Positions 42,892-52,170 of a stretch of DNA of 64,000 bases are shown in pieces (positions within the stretch are counted from its first letter, which is position 1; each line of letters opens with the position of its first letter). The notes beneath the pieces were generated by a model. That model did no database searches. It was not told the DNA's origin and saw only the letters and a list, made by a program, of their open reading frames with translations. This stretch comes from [Leptolyngbya] sp. JSC-1 (GTDB lineage: Bacteria > Cyanobacteriota > Cyanobacteriia > Elainellales > Elainellaceae), in the NCBI GenBank assembly GCA_000733415.1, contig KL662191.1:5696140-5760139 (forward strand), read 5' to 3'. Position numbers and translations under genes: made by a program.

Positions 42892-43911
42892 CTACCGCAT
42901 ATTTTGCTTGCGTTCAGCTTTCGGATCTCGACTGCCAGCGGCGGCCAGTTCAGCATCAAGCAGGGTTTGCCCAGTCGCTGCTAGATACACGTCATCTAAA
43001 CTAGGACGGGATTGGGAGATTCCGAAGGTGGGCAGTCCGGCGGCCTTGAGGGCTTCCTGAATTGAAATCAGCGCTTCACTTTGGGGCGTCACGACTAAAT
43101 TCAGTGAATTGCCCTGGGCCGAGTTGATAATCACTTCCTGCACAAACGGCATTGCTTGCAGCATCGCTTTGGCGCTTTCGGCTTCCTCGACGGGCGTAAA
43201 CTCGCGGATCCGCAGCGTCACCCGATCGCCACCCACCCGGTCCTTTAGTTCCGAAGGAGTGCCGGACGCAATTACCACGCCTTTGTCAATAATCGCGACT
43301 TGATCCGCCAGGGCGTCGATTTCTTCTAGGTAATGGCTGGTGAGTAGTACGGTTGTGCCGCTCGCTCGCAACTGCCGCAGAAAGTCCCAGACGATCCGAC
43401 GGCTTTCGATGTCGAGTCCCACGGTGGGTTCATCTAGCACGAGCACGTCAGGTCGATGTAACAAACCCGCTGCCAAATCCAGCCGCTTTCTGAGCCCGCC
43501 CGAATAGGTGCCGGTGCGTTGGTCGGCCCAATCTTGCAACCCTAACAGAGCAATGGTGCGTTCGATCTCGGCTCTGGCCGTGGCAGCCGGTAGGTGATAG
43601 ATCGCCGCTTGCAGTTGCAGTAGCTCGCGTCCGGTCAGGACTTTATCCAGCGCCACCTCCTGCGCTACGTAACCCAGCTTTTGCCGCACCAGTTTGGGAT
43701 AGTCGAGCACCGAAATGCCAGAGACTTCGATGCGACCGGCATCAGGAGTAGCCAGCGTACAAAGGCAGCGGAGTGTCGTGGTTTTACCGGCCCCATTGGG
43801 TCCCAGTAGACCAAAAATTTCGCCCGGTTCCACCTGAAGCGAAACATCCTTGACTGCTTCTACCGCACCGTAGCGTTTTTGGAGCTTTTCAATCAAAACC
43901 GCAGGAGTCAT
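42892..43911 (-). CDS. ABC transporter ATP-binding protein (DrrA-like), without its permease
   Basis: 339 residues from MTPAVLIEKLQKRYG; the frame opens 16 codons earlier, but GGTGAG lies before this ATG. Walker A GPNGAGKTT, signature YSGGLRKRLDLA, Walker B VLVLDEPTVGLD and the His-loop LLTSHY are intact. The family drives drug, lipid or polysaccharide export together with an ABC-2 type permease. In many cyanobacteria this gene follows ctaB and precedes the permease gene; here por follows instead, so the permease was lost or is elsewhere. The C-terminal 100 residues form the usual DrrA accessory domain. Confidence 0.88.
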   Translation of the reverse strand: MTPAVLIEKLQKRYGAVEAVKDVSLQVEPGEIFGLLGPNGAGKTTTLRCLCTLATPDAGRIEVSGISVLDYPKLVRQKLGYVAQEVALDKVLTGRELLQLQAAIYHLPAATARAEIERTIALLGLQDWADQRTGTYSGGLRKRLDLAAGLLHRPDVLVLDEPTVGLDIESRRIVWDFLRQLRASGTTVLLTSHYLEEIDALADQVAIIDKGVVIASGTPSELKDRVGGDRVTLRIREFTPVEEAESAKAMLQAMPFVQEVIINSAQGNSLNLVVTPQSEALISIQEALKAAGLPTFGISQSRPSLDDVYLAATGQTLLDAELAAAGSRDPKAERKQNMR

Positions 43912-44042
43912 AGCTGCACTCACCTTGACCGTTGAACTAGCAATCGTTACATTTCTCAATTTTCATTGTAAGTTTGACTGGCCGGTTTGAGCGCTGCCCG
44001 AGTGCTAAGTAGAGCCAACTGCTTAATCAGAATCGCTAGAAA

Positions 44043-44228
44043 TCAGGGAGCCAGCAAAAGCCGCCGCCAGACTACCTTTAGGGCTTCTTGTTCAGCGGTA
44101 CTCAAGGGTGGCAAGTCATTCTGCCATTCCAAGAAAAAGTTTTCGTCCGCGGTTCGTCGCAGCCCTAGCCTAGTTTCAGCCTCACTAAGGCTTTGTATCG
44201 CATCTGTGGCTGCAACTATTTTGGCCAT
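44043..44228 (-). pseudogene. N-terminal fragment of a cyanobacterial nuclease-like protein
   Basis: 61 residues: AIQSLSEAETRLGLRRTADENFFLEWQNDLPPLSTAEQEALKVVWRRLL and then LAP-stop. This matches the front of a family of about 200 residues I have seen in cyanobacteria (often annotated as restriction-endonuclease-like), where the sequence goes on after WRRLL. Here it ends abruptly, and an inverted-repeat unit lies 120 bases upstream. The remainder of the protein is missing. It splits ctaB from the ABC gene. Confidence 0.5.
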
Positions 44229-44347
44229 TATTTGGCCATTATTTTGCTGTTGGCTTAACCCACGGCTTGCTCGATATTTGAATTCATTATAGAAGGTCGC
44301 TCTTTGACAAAAACCGCCGTGCCGCTCATGGTCTGGCAAATGATCGT

Positions 44348-44497
44348 CTAGTGCAGGTTCGGCTGATCGGTATCCAGTCTGTAGTCAACCATTTTGGCGA
44401 AATCTGCTGCCAAGTCGGAGTGCTGATCGCCAGATCTAAGCCAAATTGGGGCAAACGACAACCGAAAGACAGCTCAGATCGGCTGAACCTGCTCTAG
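44348..44497. repeat. 150-bp unit flanked by 21-bp inverted repeats
   Basis: CTAGTGCAGGTTCGGCTGATC at its left end matches the reverse complement of the right end in 18 of 21 positions; the right end reads GATCGGCTGAACCTGC followed by TCTAG. The interior has no frame. It lies 17 bases past the ctaB stop. It may be a small mobile unit, or the two arms may form a long hairpin in the ctaB transcript. Ends in CTAG are also seen in the 160-bp elements, but the sequences differ. Confidence 0.55.
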
Positions 44498-44513
44498 CTG
44501 ATTAACTAATCGC

Positions 44514-45494
44514 TTAACTGATCGGCAAATGACTCAGCACGATGGTCAAATTATCGCTGAGGCTGTCAATCAGTTGCCGCGTCATGGGTAGGCTGTCAAT
44601 CACCATCCCTGCCGATAGCAGCATCATATACAGGATGGAATACTTGAACAGCGAGCGGGCCACCTGTTGATCCGACGGGGTTTGCAGCAGTGCCCAGGCT
44701 TTTGCAATAAATACGGCTCCCAGTCCTAAAGCAATCACCGCATAAACGGCTCCCAGCTCGTGTAGCGGGTATACCATCAGCAGCGTCACCGGAATCAGCA
44801 GCAGCGTATAGAGCCAAATCTGCTTCGCGGTCGGTTCATCACCAGCAATCACCGGCAGCATCGGCACCCCAACCTTGGCGTAGTCCTGTTGGATCATCAT
44901 TGCCAGTGCCCAGAAGTGGGGCGGCGTCCAGAGAAAGATAATCAAGAAATACAGCCAAGCGGCCCAGTTGAGTTCGCCCGTCACGGCGGCCCAGCCCACA
45001 AGGGGAGGAATCGCGCCTGCCGCACCGCCAATCACGATATTTTGGGTGCTGTGGCGTTTCAGCCAGTGGGTGTAGACCAGCACATAGGTGACAATCCCCG
45101 ACATGGCTAGCATTGCACTGAGCAGATTGGCAAACACCGTCAGCAGCGTAAAGGAAAGCACCGCCAGGGCAATGGCAAAGAGCAGCGCGTCGCGGGGTTG
45201 AATCCGACCAGAGGGCAGAGGGCGATGGCGCGTCCGCTCCATTTCGTAATCGATATCGCGGTCATAGAGGCAGTTAATGGTATTGGCTGATGCGGCGGCC
45301 AGCGCACCGCTAGTCAAGGTGACTAACAACAGCAGTGGATCAACCTGACCTTTTGCGGCAATCCACATGCTGCCTGCCGTCGTTACCAGCAGCAGAATAA
45401 TAATCCGCGGCTTGGTGAGCTGCCAGTAGCTTTGGAGCACTTGCCAAACGGTTTGGTGGTGGCGGGGGGCGTCAGTCCAAATTGTTTCGTGCAT
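44514..45494 (-). CDS. ctaB: heme o synthase (protoheme IX farnesyltransferase)
   Basis: 326 residues with about nine membrane helices. The UbiA-family prenyl-diphosphate site NTINCLYDRDIDYEMERT and the following RPLPSGRI are clear, as is the second Asp motif in QQDYAKVGVPMLP. It farnesylates heme b to heme o, the precursor of heme a, in the membrane. It follows ctaA on the same strand with about 110 bases between. Confidence 0.95.
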   Translation of the reverse strand: MHETIWTDAPRHHQTVWQVLQSYWQLTKPRIIILLLVTTAGSMWIAAKGQVDPLLLLVTLTSGALAAASANTINCLYDRDIDYEMERTRHRPLPSGRIQPRDALLFAIALAVLSFTLLTVFANLLSAMLAMSGIVTYVLVYTHWLKRHSTQNIVIGGAAGAIPPLVGWAAVTGELNWAAWLYFLIIFLWTPPHFWALAMMIQQDYAKVGVPMLPVIAGDEPTAKQIWLYTLLLIPVTLLMVYPLHELGAVYAVIALGLGAVFIAKAWALLQTPSDQQVARSLFKYSILYMMLLSAGMVIDSLPMTRQLIDSLSDNLTIVLSHLPIS

Positions 45495-45602
45495 TCGAGT
45501 CTCTTCCTAATTTGTTGCTAGAGAGGCGCAGTTGGGCGCTAGACGAGAAAACGGAAATCGGGTATTGCTTTGCTTTAGGGCTTTGGCTTCAGGGCTTTGG
45601 CC

Positions 45603-46622
45603 TCAAGGAGCGGTGGCCTGTGGCGCAGGATCTGCGACTGGAGTGTGGCTGCTCATCCAGCGATCGCGCAGAGACAAGACCGTAAAGCAAACTAGCGTCC
45701 CCAACAGGGCGGCTCCGATGGCTTGGTGACTCACGGTCAGCAGTTCAACCTGTAGATGAAGTCGGAATGTCGCCAAACCTAGCAGCACTTGCAGCAGCAG
45801 CAGGCCACCAATCAGGTGAGCGAGTTGACGCAGTTGCGGTTGCAGGGCTGGGGTCCGCCGCGCCAGAATCACTACTGCCAGGGTGGCAACGCTAGCCGGA
45901 ACCACGCCGATCAGGTGGGTATTCATGACGCTACAGAGCTGGGAAACCAGCAGACATTGGTGTAGCGCCCACCGTGAACCAACCAACCCGCCCGAAAGAC
46001 TTTGCAGGTAAATTAAACCAGCGGCGGTGAGGCTGACCCAGGGCAAGCGGCCTGCGGTGCCAGTCGGACGGTAGGGCAGCAGCAGTGTGCCCATCACCAA
46101 AAGGGTTGCAAAAAAGAGCAGGGCCGTACCCAAGTGAGCGGTGACGATGTCAAACCGCAGCAGTTCAGTAACGGTGAGGCCGCCCAGCACGCCTTGAAAC
46201 AGGATTAGTCCCAATGCCAATAGCGCCATCCAGGGAGTCCAAGCCGGTAAGACGCGACGATGCCACCAGGTCAAACCGACTAGCCCAATGGTGGTGATGC
46301 CAATCAGGGCCGCATCGAGGCGATGGAACCACTCCAGGAATACCTGTAGGTTCATCTGCTGTCCTGGAAACAGGGTGCCATAGCAGAGCGGCCAGTCGGG
46401 GCAAGCCAAGCCAGCATTCATCACTCGCGTGGCGCTGCCAATCGCCATCAATAGAAACGTAGCAATGGCAATTTTCCAGATTAGCCGCCGGACCTGCGTT
46501 TGGGGCGGTGTTTTGGATTCAATATTGGTATTGGACTCAATATCAGATCGATCATCCAACTGTTGCTTAATTGGTAAATCTAAATTCAAACCTACGTCTG
46601 AATGCACACTCGAATTCGTCAT
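45603..46622 (-). CDS. ctaA: heme a synthase
   Basis: 339 residues with about eight membrane helices and a polar N-terminal extension of 45 residues. RVMNAGLACPDWPLCYG and the paired His residues (EWFHRLDAAL, TAHLGTALLF, VSHQAIGAAL) are the heme-binding sites of the CtaA/Cox15 family. It oxidises heme o to heme a for the aa3 oxidase. It is divergent from ctaC across about 890 bases, and with ctaB forms one likely operon. Confidence 0.94.
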   Translation of the reverse strand: MTNSSVHSDVGLNLDLPIKQQLDDRSDIESNTNIESKTPPQTQVRRLIWKIAIATFLLMAIGSATRVMNAGLACPDWPLCYGTLFPGQQMNLQVFLEWFHRLDAALIGITTIGLVGLTWWHRRVLPAWTPWMALLALGLILFQGVLGGLTVTELLRFDIVTAHLGTALLFFATLLVMGTLLLPYRPTGTAGRLPWVSLTAAGLIYLQSLSGGLVGSRWALHQCLLVSQLCSVMNTHLIGVVPASVATLAVVILARRTPALQPQLRQLAHLIGGLLLLQVLLGLATFRLHLQVELLTVSHQAIGAALLGTLVCFTVLSLRDRWMSSHTPVADPAPQATAP

Positions 46623-47513
46623 TCCTGTCTCCTCATCGCATCCGGATCAGTAGCACATGATGCAAAACGCTGTTCAAATTTGTTTGAATCAGAGCAGTCA
46701 ATCTGCCCTAGGCAGAGGAGATGATTTCAGTCACTAATGATGATTGTTCTAATCAGCCGAAATGATCTCTTGCCACTACTCTAGTGACGCTCTTCCAAAA
46801 ATCGAAAAGCTTTTGGGATTTCTTTGGATTGTTCGTGTTTCAGCGAGTACTCTCGATCTCAATGAACGTAAAATCTCTATCTTTTTGCTTATGCTCTGTA
46901 GCGATAGCTACATAAGCTTTTTGCGATCCCAAAGAAAACCTTAAAGATGTTTGTAGTTGCCTAACTTTTCCCGTCCAACTGTTCTAGTCTAACGCTGTAA
47001 CTCAAAAGGGTGATCTAACGTAGTGATAGACCACTGCTACCAGACTATGGAGTTTATAGATTGCTGCCGGTATAAATCGGTCCTTACCCTTAACGTCCCC
47101 TCGCCCAGGGTAGAGAACTCAATCCTGATGAAGTTCGGTTCAAAGCTCGCCCCAACCTGTAAGAAGCGGTTTGCAAAGGATTTTGTCTTCTGAATCCGCC
47201 CCCCTTTTCTGGGATGCCCGCAGGGCTATAATCTCCCACCAGTGGGGGACTTTGAACAGCGATGGTTCGGGGAAATCCCCCAGAATAGGAATTTGGGGGC
47301 TTGTTAAACGGATTCTAAGAATCAAGCTGTAAGGATAAAACTTCTTACATCTTTGTGAAGTTTGGGTTTGCTTGCCGAATTATTCCTTCACCATAAGGGA
47401 GATAGTGAACTTGCAAAAATTTGCTCTTCCCAACTGCTCTTCCCAGTTTCTCGTTCTTCTGAGTCAACCTTCTGAGTCAATCAAGAGTCAATCCATTAGT
47501 AGCCGTATTAGCC
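46623..47513. other. ctaA-ctaC divergent intergenic region
   Basis: No gene is supported in these 891 bases. A dispersed repeat lies at 47207-47255, with CCCCCAGAATAGG again at 47278-47290. GTAGCGATAGCTAC at 46897 is a short palindrome. The promoters for ctaAB and ctaCDE should be here. A 60-codon frame from 46762 shows no family features. Confidence 0.4.
47207..47255 (+). repeat. dispersed 49-bp repeat (copy 2, inverted)
   Basis: On the opposite strand this reads TCAAAGTCCCCCA, then GATTATAGCCCTGCGGGC and ATCCCAGAA, matching 38474-38520. It lies in the ctaA-ctaC gap and is followed by a further partial match. Confidence 0.75.
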
Positions 47514-48572
47514 GTGAATATTCCAAATAGTATTTTGACGATGCTGGCAGGAATTGCCCTCACCCTAGTCAGCCTTTGGTACGGGCAAAATCATGGTTTA
47601 GCTCCCGTGCAGGCGTCCGCCGATGCTGTCTTGGTCGATGATTTGTTCAACACCATGATGACCGTCGGCATGGGCATCTTTTTGCTGGTAGAAGGCGTGC
47701 TGATTATTTGCATGTTCAAATTTCGGCGTAAACCGGGCGACGATACCGATGGTCCTCCAATTGCTGGCAACATCCCGCTCGAAATTTTGTGGACTGCGAT
47801 CCCAGTCGTGATTGTGCTGGTGATCGGAGTGTACAGCTTTGAAATTTACCGCATTGAGGGTGGCTTTGACCCAGAAGCGGCTGAACAGTCGCCGGTCCAA
47901 GTGTCGCCAGTCCAAGTGGCCATGCTGCCGGATACTGAAATGAGTGCCCCCCTTCTACCGCCAGCCAGCCAGCCAGTCAGCCACAAACCGATGCACAATC
48001 ACATGGCGCTTGGGGTAGGCGGTATGCCGGATCAGATGAAAGACCCCGATCTGACCGTGAACGTGATGGGTCTGCAATACGCTTGGATTTTTACCTATCA
48101 GGATACGGGCGTTACCGCTGGCGAACTGCACTTACCTGCCGATAAGGATGTGAAGCTGGTGATCAAGGCGCAGGATGTGCTGCACGCCTTCTGGCTGCCC
48201 CAGTTCCGGCTGAAGCAGGATGCGATTCCTGGTCAAGATGCCGAGCTTCGCTTTACCCCCACCCGCGTCGGTGAGTACCCAATTATCTGCGCCGAACTCT
48301 GCGGTCCCTATCACGGCGCAATGGCCAGCAAGCTGTATGTGCAGCCAGCCGATGAATTTGATCAGTGGTTGCAGCAGCAAATCGCCAGCCAGCCCAATTC
48401 GGATCAAACCGTTGCTGCCAAGCCAGCCGCAGACCGCACGGATGCTGACTATCTGGCTACCTTTGCTGCTCACAATCCAGTGGATGCGGCAGCCTTAGAG
48501 CAACTGCATCCCCATTCCATGCAGCACTCAATGTCTGAGCAAGCGGCCCAATCCCTCCAGCCAACGGCTTGA
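47514..48572 (+). CDS. ctaC: cytochrome c oxidase subunit II
   Basis: 352 residues, starting at GTG. Two membrane helices (about 4-24 and 45-67) precede the periplasmic or lumenal cupredoxin domain. The CuA site is seen as HAFWLPQ, CAELCGPYHGAM with the Cys pair, His and Met. It accepts electrons from cytochrome c6 or plastocyanin. A tandem VQVSPVQVAM and a His/Met-rich loop (MHNHMALGVGGMPDQM) make a slightly long linker before the cupredoxin strand. It is the first gene of ctaCDE. Confidence 0.95.
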   Translation: MNIPNSILTMLAGIALTLVSLWYGQNHGLAPVQASADAVLVDDLFNTMMTVGMGIFLLVEGVLIICMFKFRRKPGDDTDGPPIAGNIPLEILWTAIPVVIVLVIGVYSFEIYRIEGGFDPEAAEQSPVQVSPVQVAMLPDTEMSAPLLPPASQPVSHKPMHNHMALGVGGMPDQMKDPDLTVNVMGLQYAWIFTYQDTGVTAGELHLPADKDVKLVIKAQDVLHAFWLPQFRLKQDAIPGQDAELRFTPTRVGEYPIICAELCGPYHGAMASKLYVQPADEFDQWLQQQIASQPNSDQTVAAKPAADRTDADYLATFAAHNPVDAAALEQLHPHSMQHSMSEQAAQSLQPTA

Positions 48573-48647
48573 TGCTCCGTTCCTCGAACCCTGACGATGC
48601 TGCCCTATCTGGTAGCGGAACCATTCCACCGTCTGTTGCAATTCGTT

Positions 48648-50330
48648 ATGACTCAAACAGAAGCGCCCACAACCAAGCTACCCTCCGGCCACCATCCTGC
48701 GCAGGAACGCAAGTGGCAGGACTATTTCACCTTCAACACCGATCACAAAGTGATTGGGATTCAGTACCTCGTTACTTCCTTTGTCTTCTTTGCAATTGGG
48801 GGCCTGATGGCGGATGTGATCCGCACCGAGCTGCGAACTCCTGCCTCGGATGTGGTCAGCCCCGAACTGTATAACCAACTGCTCACCCTGCACGGCACGA
48901 TCATGATCTTTCTCTGGATCATTCCGGCGGGGGCAGGGCTGGCCAATTACCTGATTCCCCTGATGATTGGGGCGCGGGACATGGCCTTTCCCAAAATGAA
49001 TGCCTTGGCCTTTTGGATGCTGCCGCCAGCCGGGGTGTTACTCGCTCTCAGCATTCTGGTAGATGCACCCCAAGCTGGTTGGACTTCCTATCCACCCCTC
49101 AGCCTGATGACGGGCAAAGTCGGTGAAGGCATCTGGATTTTTTCGTTGCTGGTGCTCGGAACTTCCTCGATTCTGGGGGCAATCAATTTCTTTACCACCA
49201 TCATCAAGATGCGCGTCCCCAGCATGGACCTCAACAGCATGCCGTTGTTTTGCTGGTCGATGCTAGCCACCTCGGCTCTGATTTTGATTGGGACGCCGGT
49301 GTTGGCCGGTGCGCTAATTCTGCTGGCCTTTGATTTGCTGGTGGGAACGGCCTTTTTCAATCCCACGGGAGGCGGCGATCCGGTGGTGTATCAGCATATG
49401 TTCTGGTTCTATTCCCATCCGGCGGTATACATCATGATTCTGCCGCTGTTTGGGGCAATTTCCGAAATTATTCCGGTGCATGCGCGCAAACCAATCTTTG
49501 GCTATTTGGCAATTGCCTACTCCAGTCTGGCGATTTCGTTCTTGGGTCTAATTGTCTGGGCGCACCACATGTTTACCAGCGGCACCCCAGCTTGGCTGCG
49601 GATGTTCTTTATGATTACCACGATGGTGATTGCCGTACCGACGGGCATCAAGGTATTTAGCTGGTTGGCGACTATGTGGGGCGGCAAAATTGCCCTCAAT
49701 AGTGCCATGCTGTTTGCCATGGGTTTTGTCGGTGAATTTGTGATCGGCGGCATTAGCGGCGTCATGGTGGCGTCTGTACCGTTTGATATTCACGTTCACG
49801 ACACCTACTTTATTGTGGCTCACCTGCACTATGTCTTGTTTGGTGGCAGTGTGTTTGGCATCTACGCCGCCATATACCACTGGTTCCCCAAAATGACCGG
49901 ACGAATGATGAATGAGCCGTTGGGTATCGTTCACTTTATCCTCACCTTGATTGGCATGAACCTCACCTTTATGCCGATGCACGCGCTGGGAATGCAGGGC
50001 ATGAATCGTCGCGTCGCCCTCTACGATCCGCAGTTTCAGCCGCTGAACGAACTCTGCACAATTGGAGCCTATATTCTGGCCGTTTCGACGGTGCCTTTCT
50101 TGATCAACGCCGTTTGGAGCTGGATCAAGGGAGCCAAAGCCGGTGACAATCCCTGGAATGCCCTCACCCTAGAATGGCAGACTACTTCCCCGCCGGAGAT
50201 CGAAAACTTCGAGACCCTGCCGGTTCTGGCCTGGGGTCCTTACGACTACGGCGTCGAGCGCATTCCTGAGGACATCGAGCCGCCGCTGACCTCGCCCGAA
50301 CTTCAGCCCGATACCTCGGCGCTTTCTTAA
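48648..50330 (+). CDS. ctaD: cytochrome c oxidase subunit I
   Basis: 560 residues from MTQTEAPTT, chosen because cyanobacterial members begin this way; the frame opens 17 codons earlier. Twelve membrane helices carry the heme a, heme a3 and CuB ligands: TLHGTIMIF, WFYSHPAVYIMILP (His-Tyr cross-link), WAHHMFTSG and HDTYFIVAHLHYVL. It is the catalytic subunit that reduces oxygen to water and pumps protons, in thylakoid or cytoplasmic membrane. Confidence 0.96.
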   Translation: MTQTEAPTTKLPSGHHPAQERKWQDYFTFNTDHKVIGIQYLVTSFVFFAIGGLMADVIRTELRTPASDVVSPELYNQLLTLHGTIMIFLWIIPAGAGLANYLIPLMIGARDMAFPKMNALAFWMLPPAGVLLALSILVDAPQAGWTSYPPLSLMTGKVGEGIWIFSLLVLGTSSILGAINFFTTIIKMRVPSMDLNSMPLFCWSMLATSALILIGTPVLAGALILLAFDLLVGTAFFNPTGGGDPVVYQHMFWFYSHPAVYIMILPLFGAISEIIPVHARKPIFGYLAIAYSSLAISFLGLIVWAHHMFTSGTPAWLRMFFMITTMVIAVPTGIKVFSWLATMWGGKIALNSAMLFAMGFVGEFVIGGISGVMVASVPFDIHVHDTYFIVAHLHYVLFGGSVFGIYAAIYHWFPKMTGRMMNEPLGIVHFILTLIGMNLTFMPMHALGMQGMNRRVALYDPQFQPLNELCTIGAYILAVSTVPFLINAVWSWIKGAKAGDNPWNALTLEWQTTSPPEIENFETLPVLAWGPYDYGVERIPEDIEPPLTSPELQPDTSALS

Positions 50331-50437
50331 AAAGTCAGGACGAAGCATTTTCTGATTAATTTGTCTGATTGCGCTCTAGACTATTGGGCAAATGCTTCGC
50401 CCCTACCCTTCTCATTGTTGTTACTATCCAAAGGCTT

Positions 50438-51058
50438 ATGCAAGGTTCCACTGTCGATTCTGCCAAGGCTGCGTTGAACTATCACGGTACGGTTGCAGGC
50501 GCAGAGCACGAAGCCCATCCCGACCATCGCATTTTCGGTGTGATTGTGTTCCTGGCCGCGGAGAGCATGATTTTTCTGGGGCTGTTCATGGCCTACCTGA
50601 CGTTTCGCGCCGTCTACCCGACTTGGCCGCCTGAAGGCACCCCCGAACGCGAGCTGCTGCTGCCCGGAATTAACACCTTGATTCTGATCGGCAGTAGTTT
50701 TGTCATCCACCAGGCCGATACGGCAATCAAGCAGAACGATGTGGGTGGCCTGCGCAAGTGGTTTGGGATCACCGCTGCCATGGGAGCCATCTTCCTGGTC
50801 GGCCAGATCTATGAGTATCACAATCTAGAATTTGGCCTCACCACCAACCTCTATGCCAGCACCTTCTACGTCCTGACGGGCTTCCACGGTCTGCACGTGT
50901 TTTTGGGACTATGCCTGATTCTGGCGGTGCTGTGGAGAGCGCGTCGCAAAGACCACTACTCCAGCGAGCACCATTTTGGCGTCGAAGCGGCCGAACTCTA
51001 CTGGCACTTTGTCGATGTGGTGTGGATCATCCTGTTTATTCTGCTGTATCTGCTCTGA
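50438..51058 (+). CDS. ctaE: cytochrome c oxidase subunit III
   Basis: 206 residues from MQGSTVDSA; 23 extra codons upstream are open but unlike the family. Five membrane helices: IFGVIVFLAAESMIFLGLFMAYL (cited in part: FLAAESMIFLGLF), FYVLTGFHGLHVFLG and YWHFVDVVWIILFILLYL are typical of the short, five-helix subunit III. It stabilises the proton-pumping core. It ends the ctaCDE operon, with about 108 bases after ctaD. Confidence 0.94.
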   Translation: MQGSTVDSAKAALNYHGTVAGAEHEAHPDHRIFGVIVFLAAESMIFLGLFMAYLTFRAVYPTWPPEGTPERELLLPGINTLILIGSSFVIHQADTAIKQNDVGGLRKWFGITAAMGAIFLVGQIYEYHNLEFGLTTNLYASTFYVLTGFHGLHVFLGLCLILAVLWRARRKDHYSSEHHFGVEAAELYWHFVDVVWIILFILLYLL

Positions 51059-51197
51059 GATAACTATCTGACCTAAAGCGGCTGGGGTGAAGGCTCTGGC
51101 CCTTTGGAGTCAGATCACAGCAATTCGATTCGCCTTTAATTCAGTCTTTAATCATTAATTCTTAAAAACAATTAGCAGCCTAGTGGGAGCCGCTCAA

Positions 51198-52034
51198 ATG
51201 GGAACTTCAGTCGATGTCAACAGCGAAAACTTTATGGCCGAGGTGGCAGAAAAATCGTTTGAGAAGCCGGTTTTGGTAGATTTCTTTGCCCAGTGGTGCG
51301 GCCCCTGTCAGCTCTTGAAGCCAATGTTAGAAAAGCTGGTACAGGAACATGATGTGGTGCTAGCCAAGGTTGACATCGACCGCAGCCCCGATCTAGCCAA
51401 CACCTATCGAGTGGAAGGCGTGCCGGATGTGCGGGTAGTGATGCAGGGCAAGATGTACAGCGGCTTCGTCGGCGTTTTACCCGAACCGCAACTGAAGGAT
51501 TTTGTCACCCAGCTCAGCGCTTTCTATGCCCAGTTGGGTAGCAAGTCGGAACTCGAACTTAGTCTCGAATCCGTACAGCAGCAGATTGCCGAGGGCAACA
51601 TTCCCGCCGCCAAGGAGCAACTGGCCCAACTGCGCCAGCAGTATCCTGACAATGCGGCTATCGCCGTTTTTAGCGCCAGTTTTTTGATCAGTCTGGATGA
51701 ACTGGGTGAGGCAGAACGAGTGCTAGCTCCCATCTCGGACGGCATGGAGGGGTTTCCTCAGGCAGAAGCCCTACGCAACCTGATCTACCTGAAGCTGGAC
51801 AGTGCTAAGCCCTACACTCATGAACTAGACGAGCCGTTCTTTCAGGCGGTACAAGCCACGCTAGCCGCCAATTATGAAACCGCTCTGCAAGGCTTTCTGC
51901 AAATTCTCAACCAAGACCGCAAGTATCGCGAGGATGGTGCCCGCAAGGCGATGCTAATGATTTTTGACCTGCTGGGCGATGAGCATCCGTTCACCAAGGA
52001 GTACCGCAGAAAGCTGACCTCTGCTTTGTACTAA
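51198..52034 (+). CDS. thioredoxin-fold protein with TPR-like region (YbbN/CnoX-like)
   Basis: 278 residues from MGTSVDV, with GGGAG 9 bases before; a GTG five codons earlier is possible. The thioredoxin domain (about 5-108) has the active motif WCGPC in FFAQWCGPCQLL. The rest is helical with tetratricopeptide-like pairs (AEGNIPAAKEQLAQL, GEAERVLAPI, ALQGFLQILNQDRKY). E. coli YbbN acts as a co-chaperone and redox holdase; whether this copy is redox-active is suggested by the intact CGPC. It stands alone after ctaE. Confidence 0.85.
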   Translation: MGTSVDVNSENFMAEVAEKSFEKPVLVDFFAQWCGPCQLLKPMLEKLVQEHDVVLAKVDIDRSPDLANTYRVEGVPDVRVVMQGKMYSGFVGVLPEPQLKDFVTQLSAFYAQLGSKSELELSLESVQQQIAEGNIPAAKEQLAQLRQQYPDNAAIAVFSASFLISLDELGEAERVLAPISDGMEGFPQAEALRNLIYLKLDSAKPYTHELDEPFFQAVQATLAANYETALQGFLQILNQDRKYREDGARKAMLMIFDLLGDEHPFTKEYRRKLTSALY

Positions 52035-52170
52035 GGTTCTAACTAAGGTCCTAACAGATCAATCTAATCAATCAGAAATTAGTCAGAAACTCTGTAACAT
52101 CAATGTTGTTAGCCTACAATCTTAGTTTCTGAGTTGGGCTGAGAATGCAGCTTGCAGTAAGGTTAGCAAT

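Noticed and set aside
46762..46944. 60-codon frame in the ctaA-ctaC gap
   Set aside because: The composition is random-like with no start signal, and it lies in a region of hairpins and repeats.
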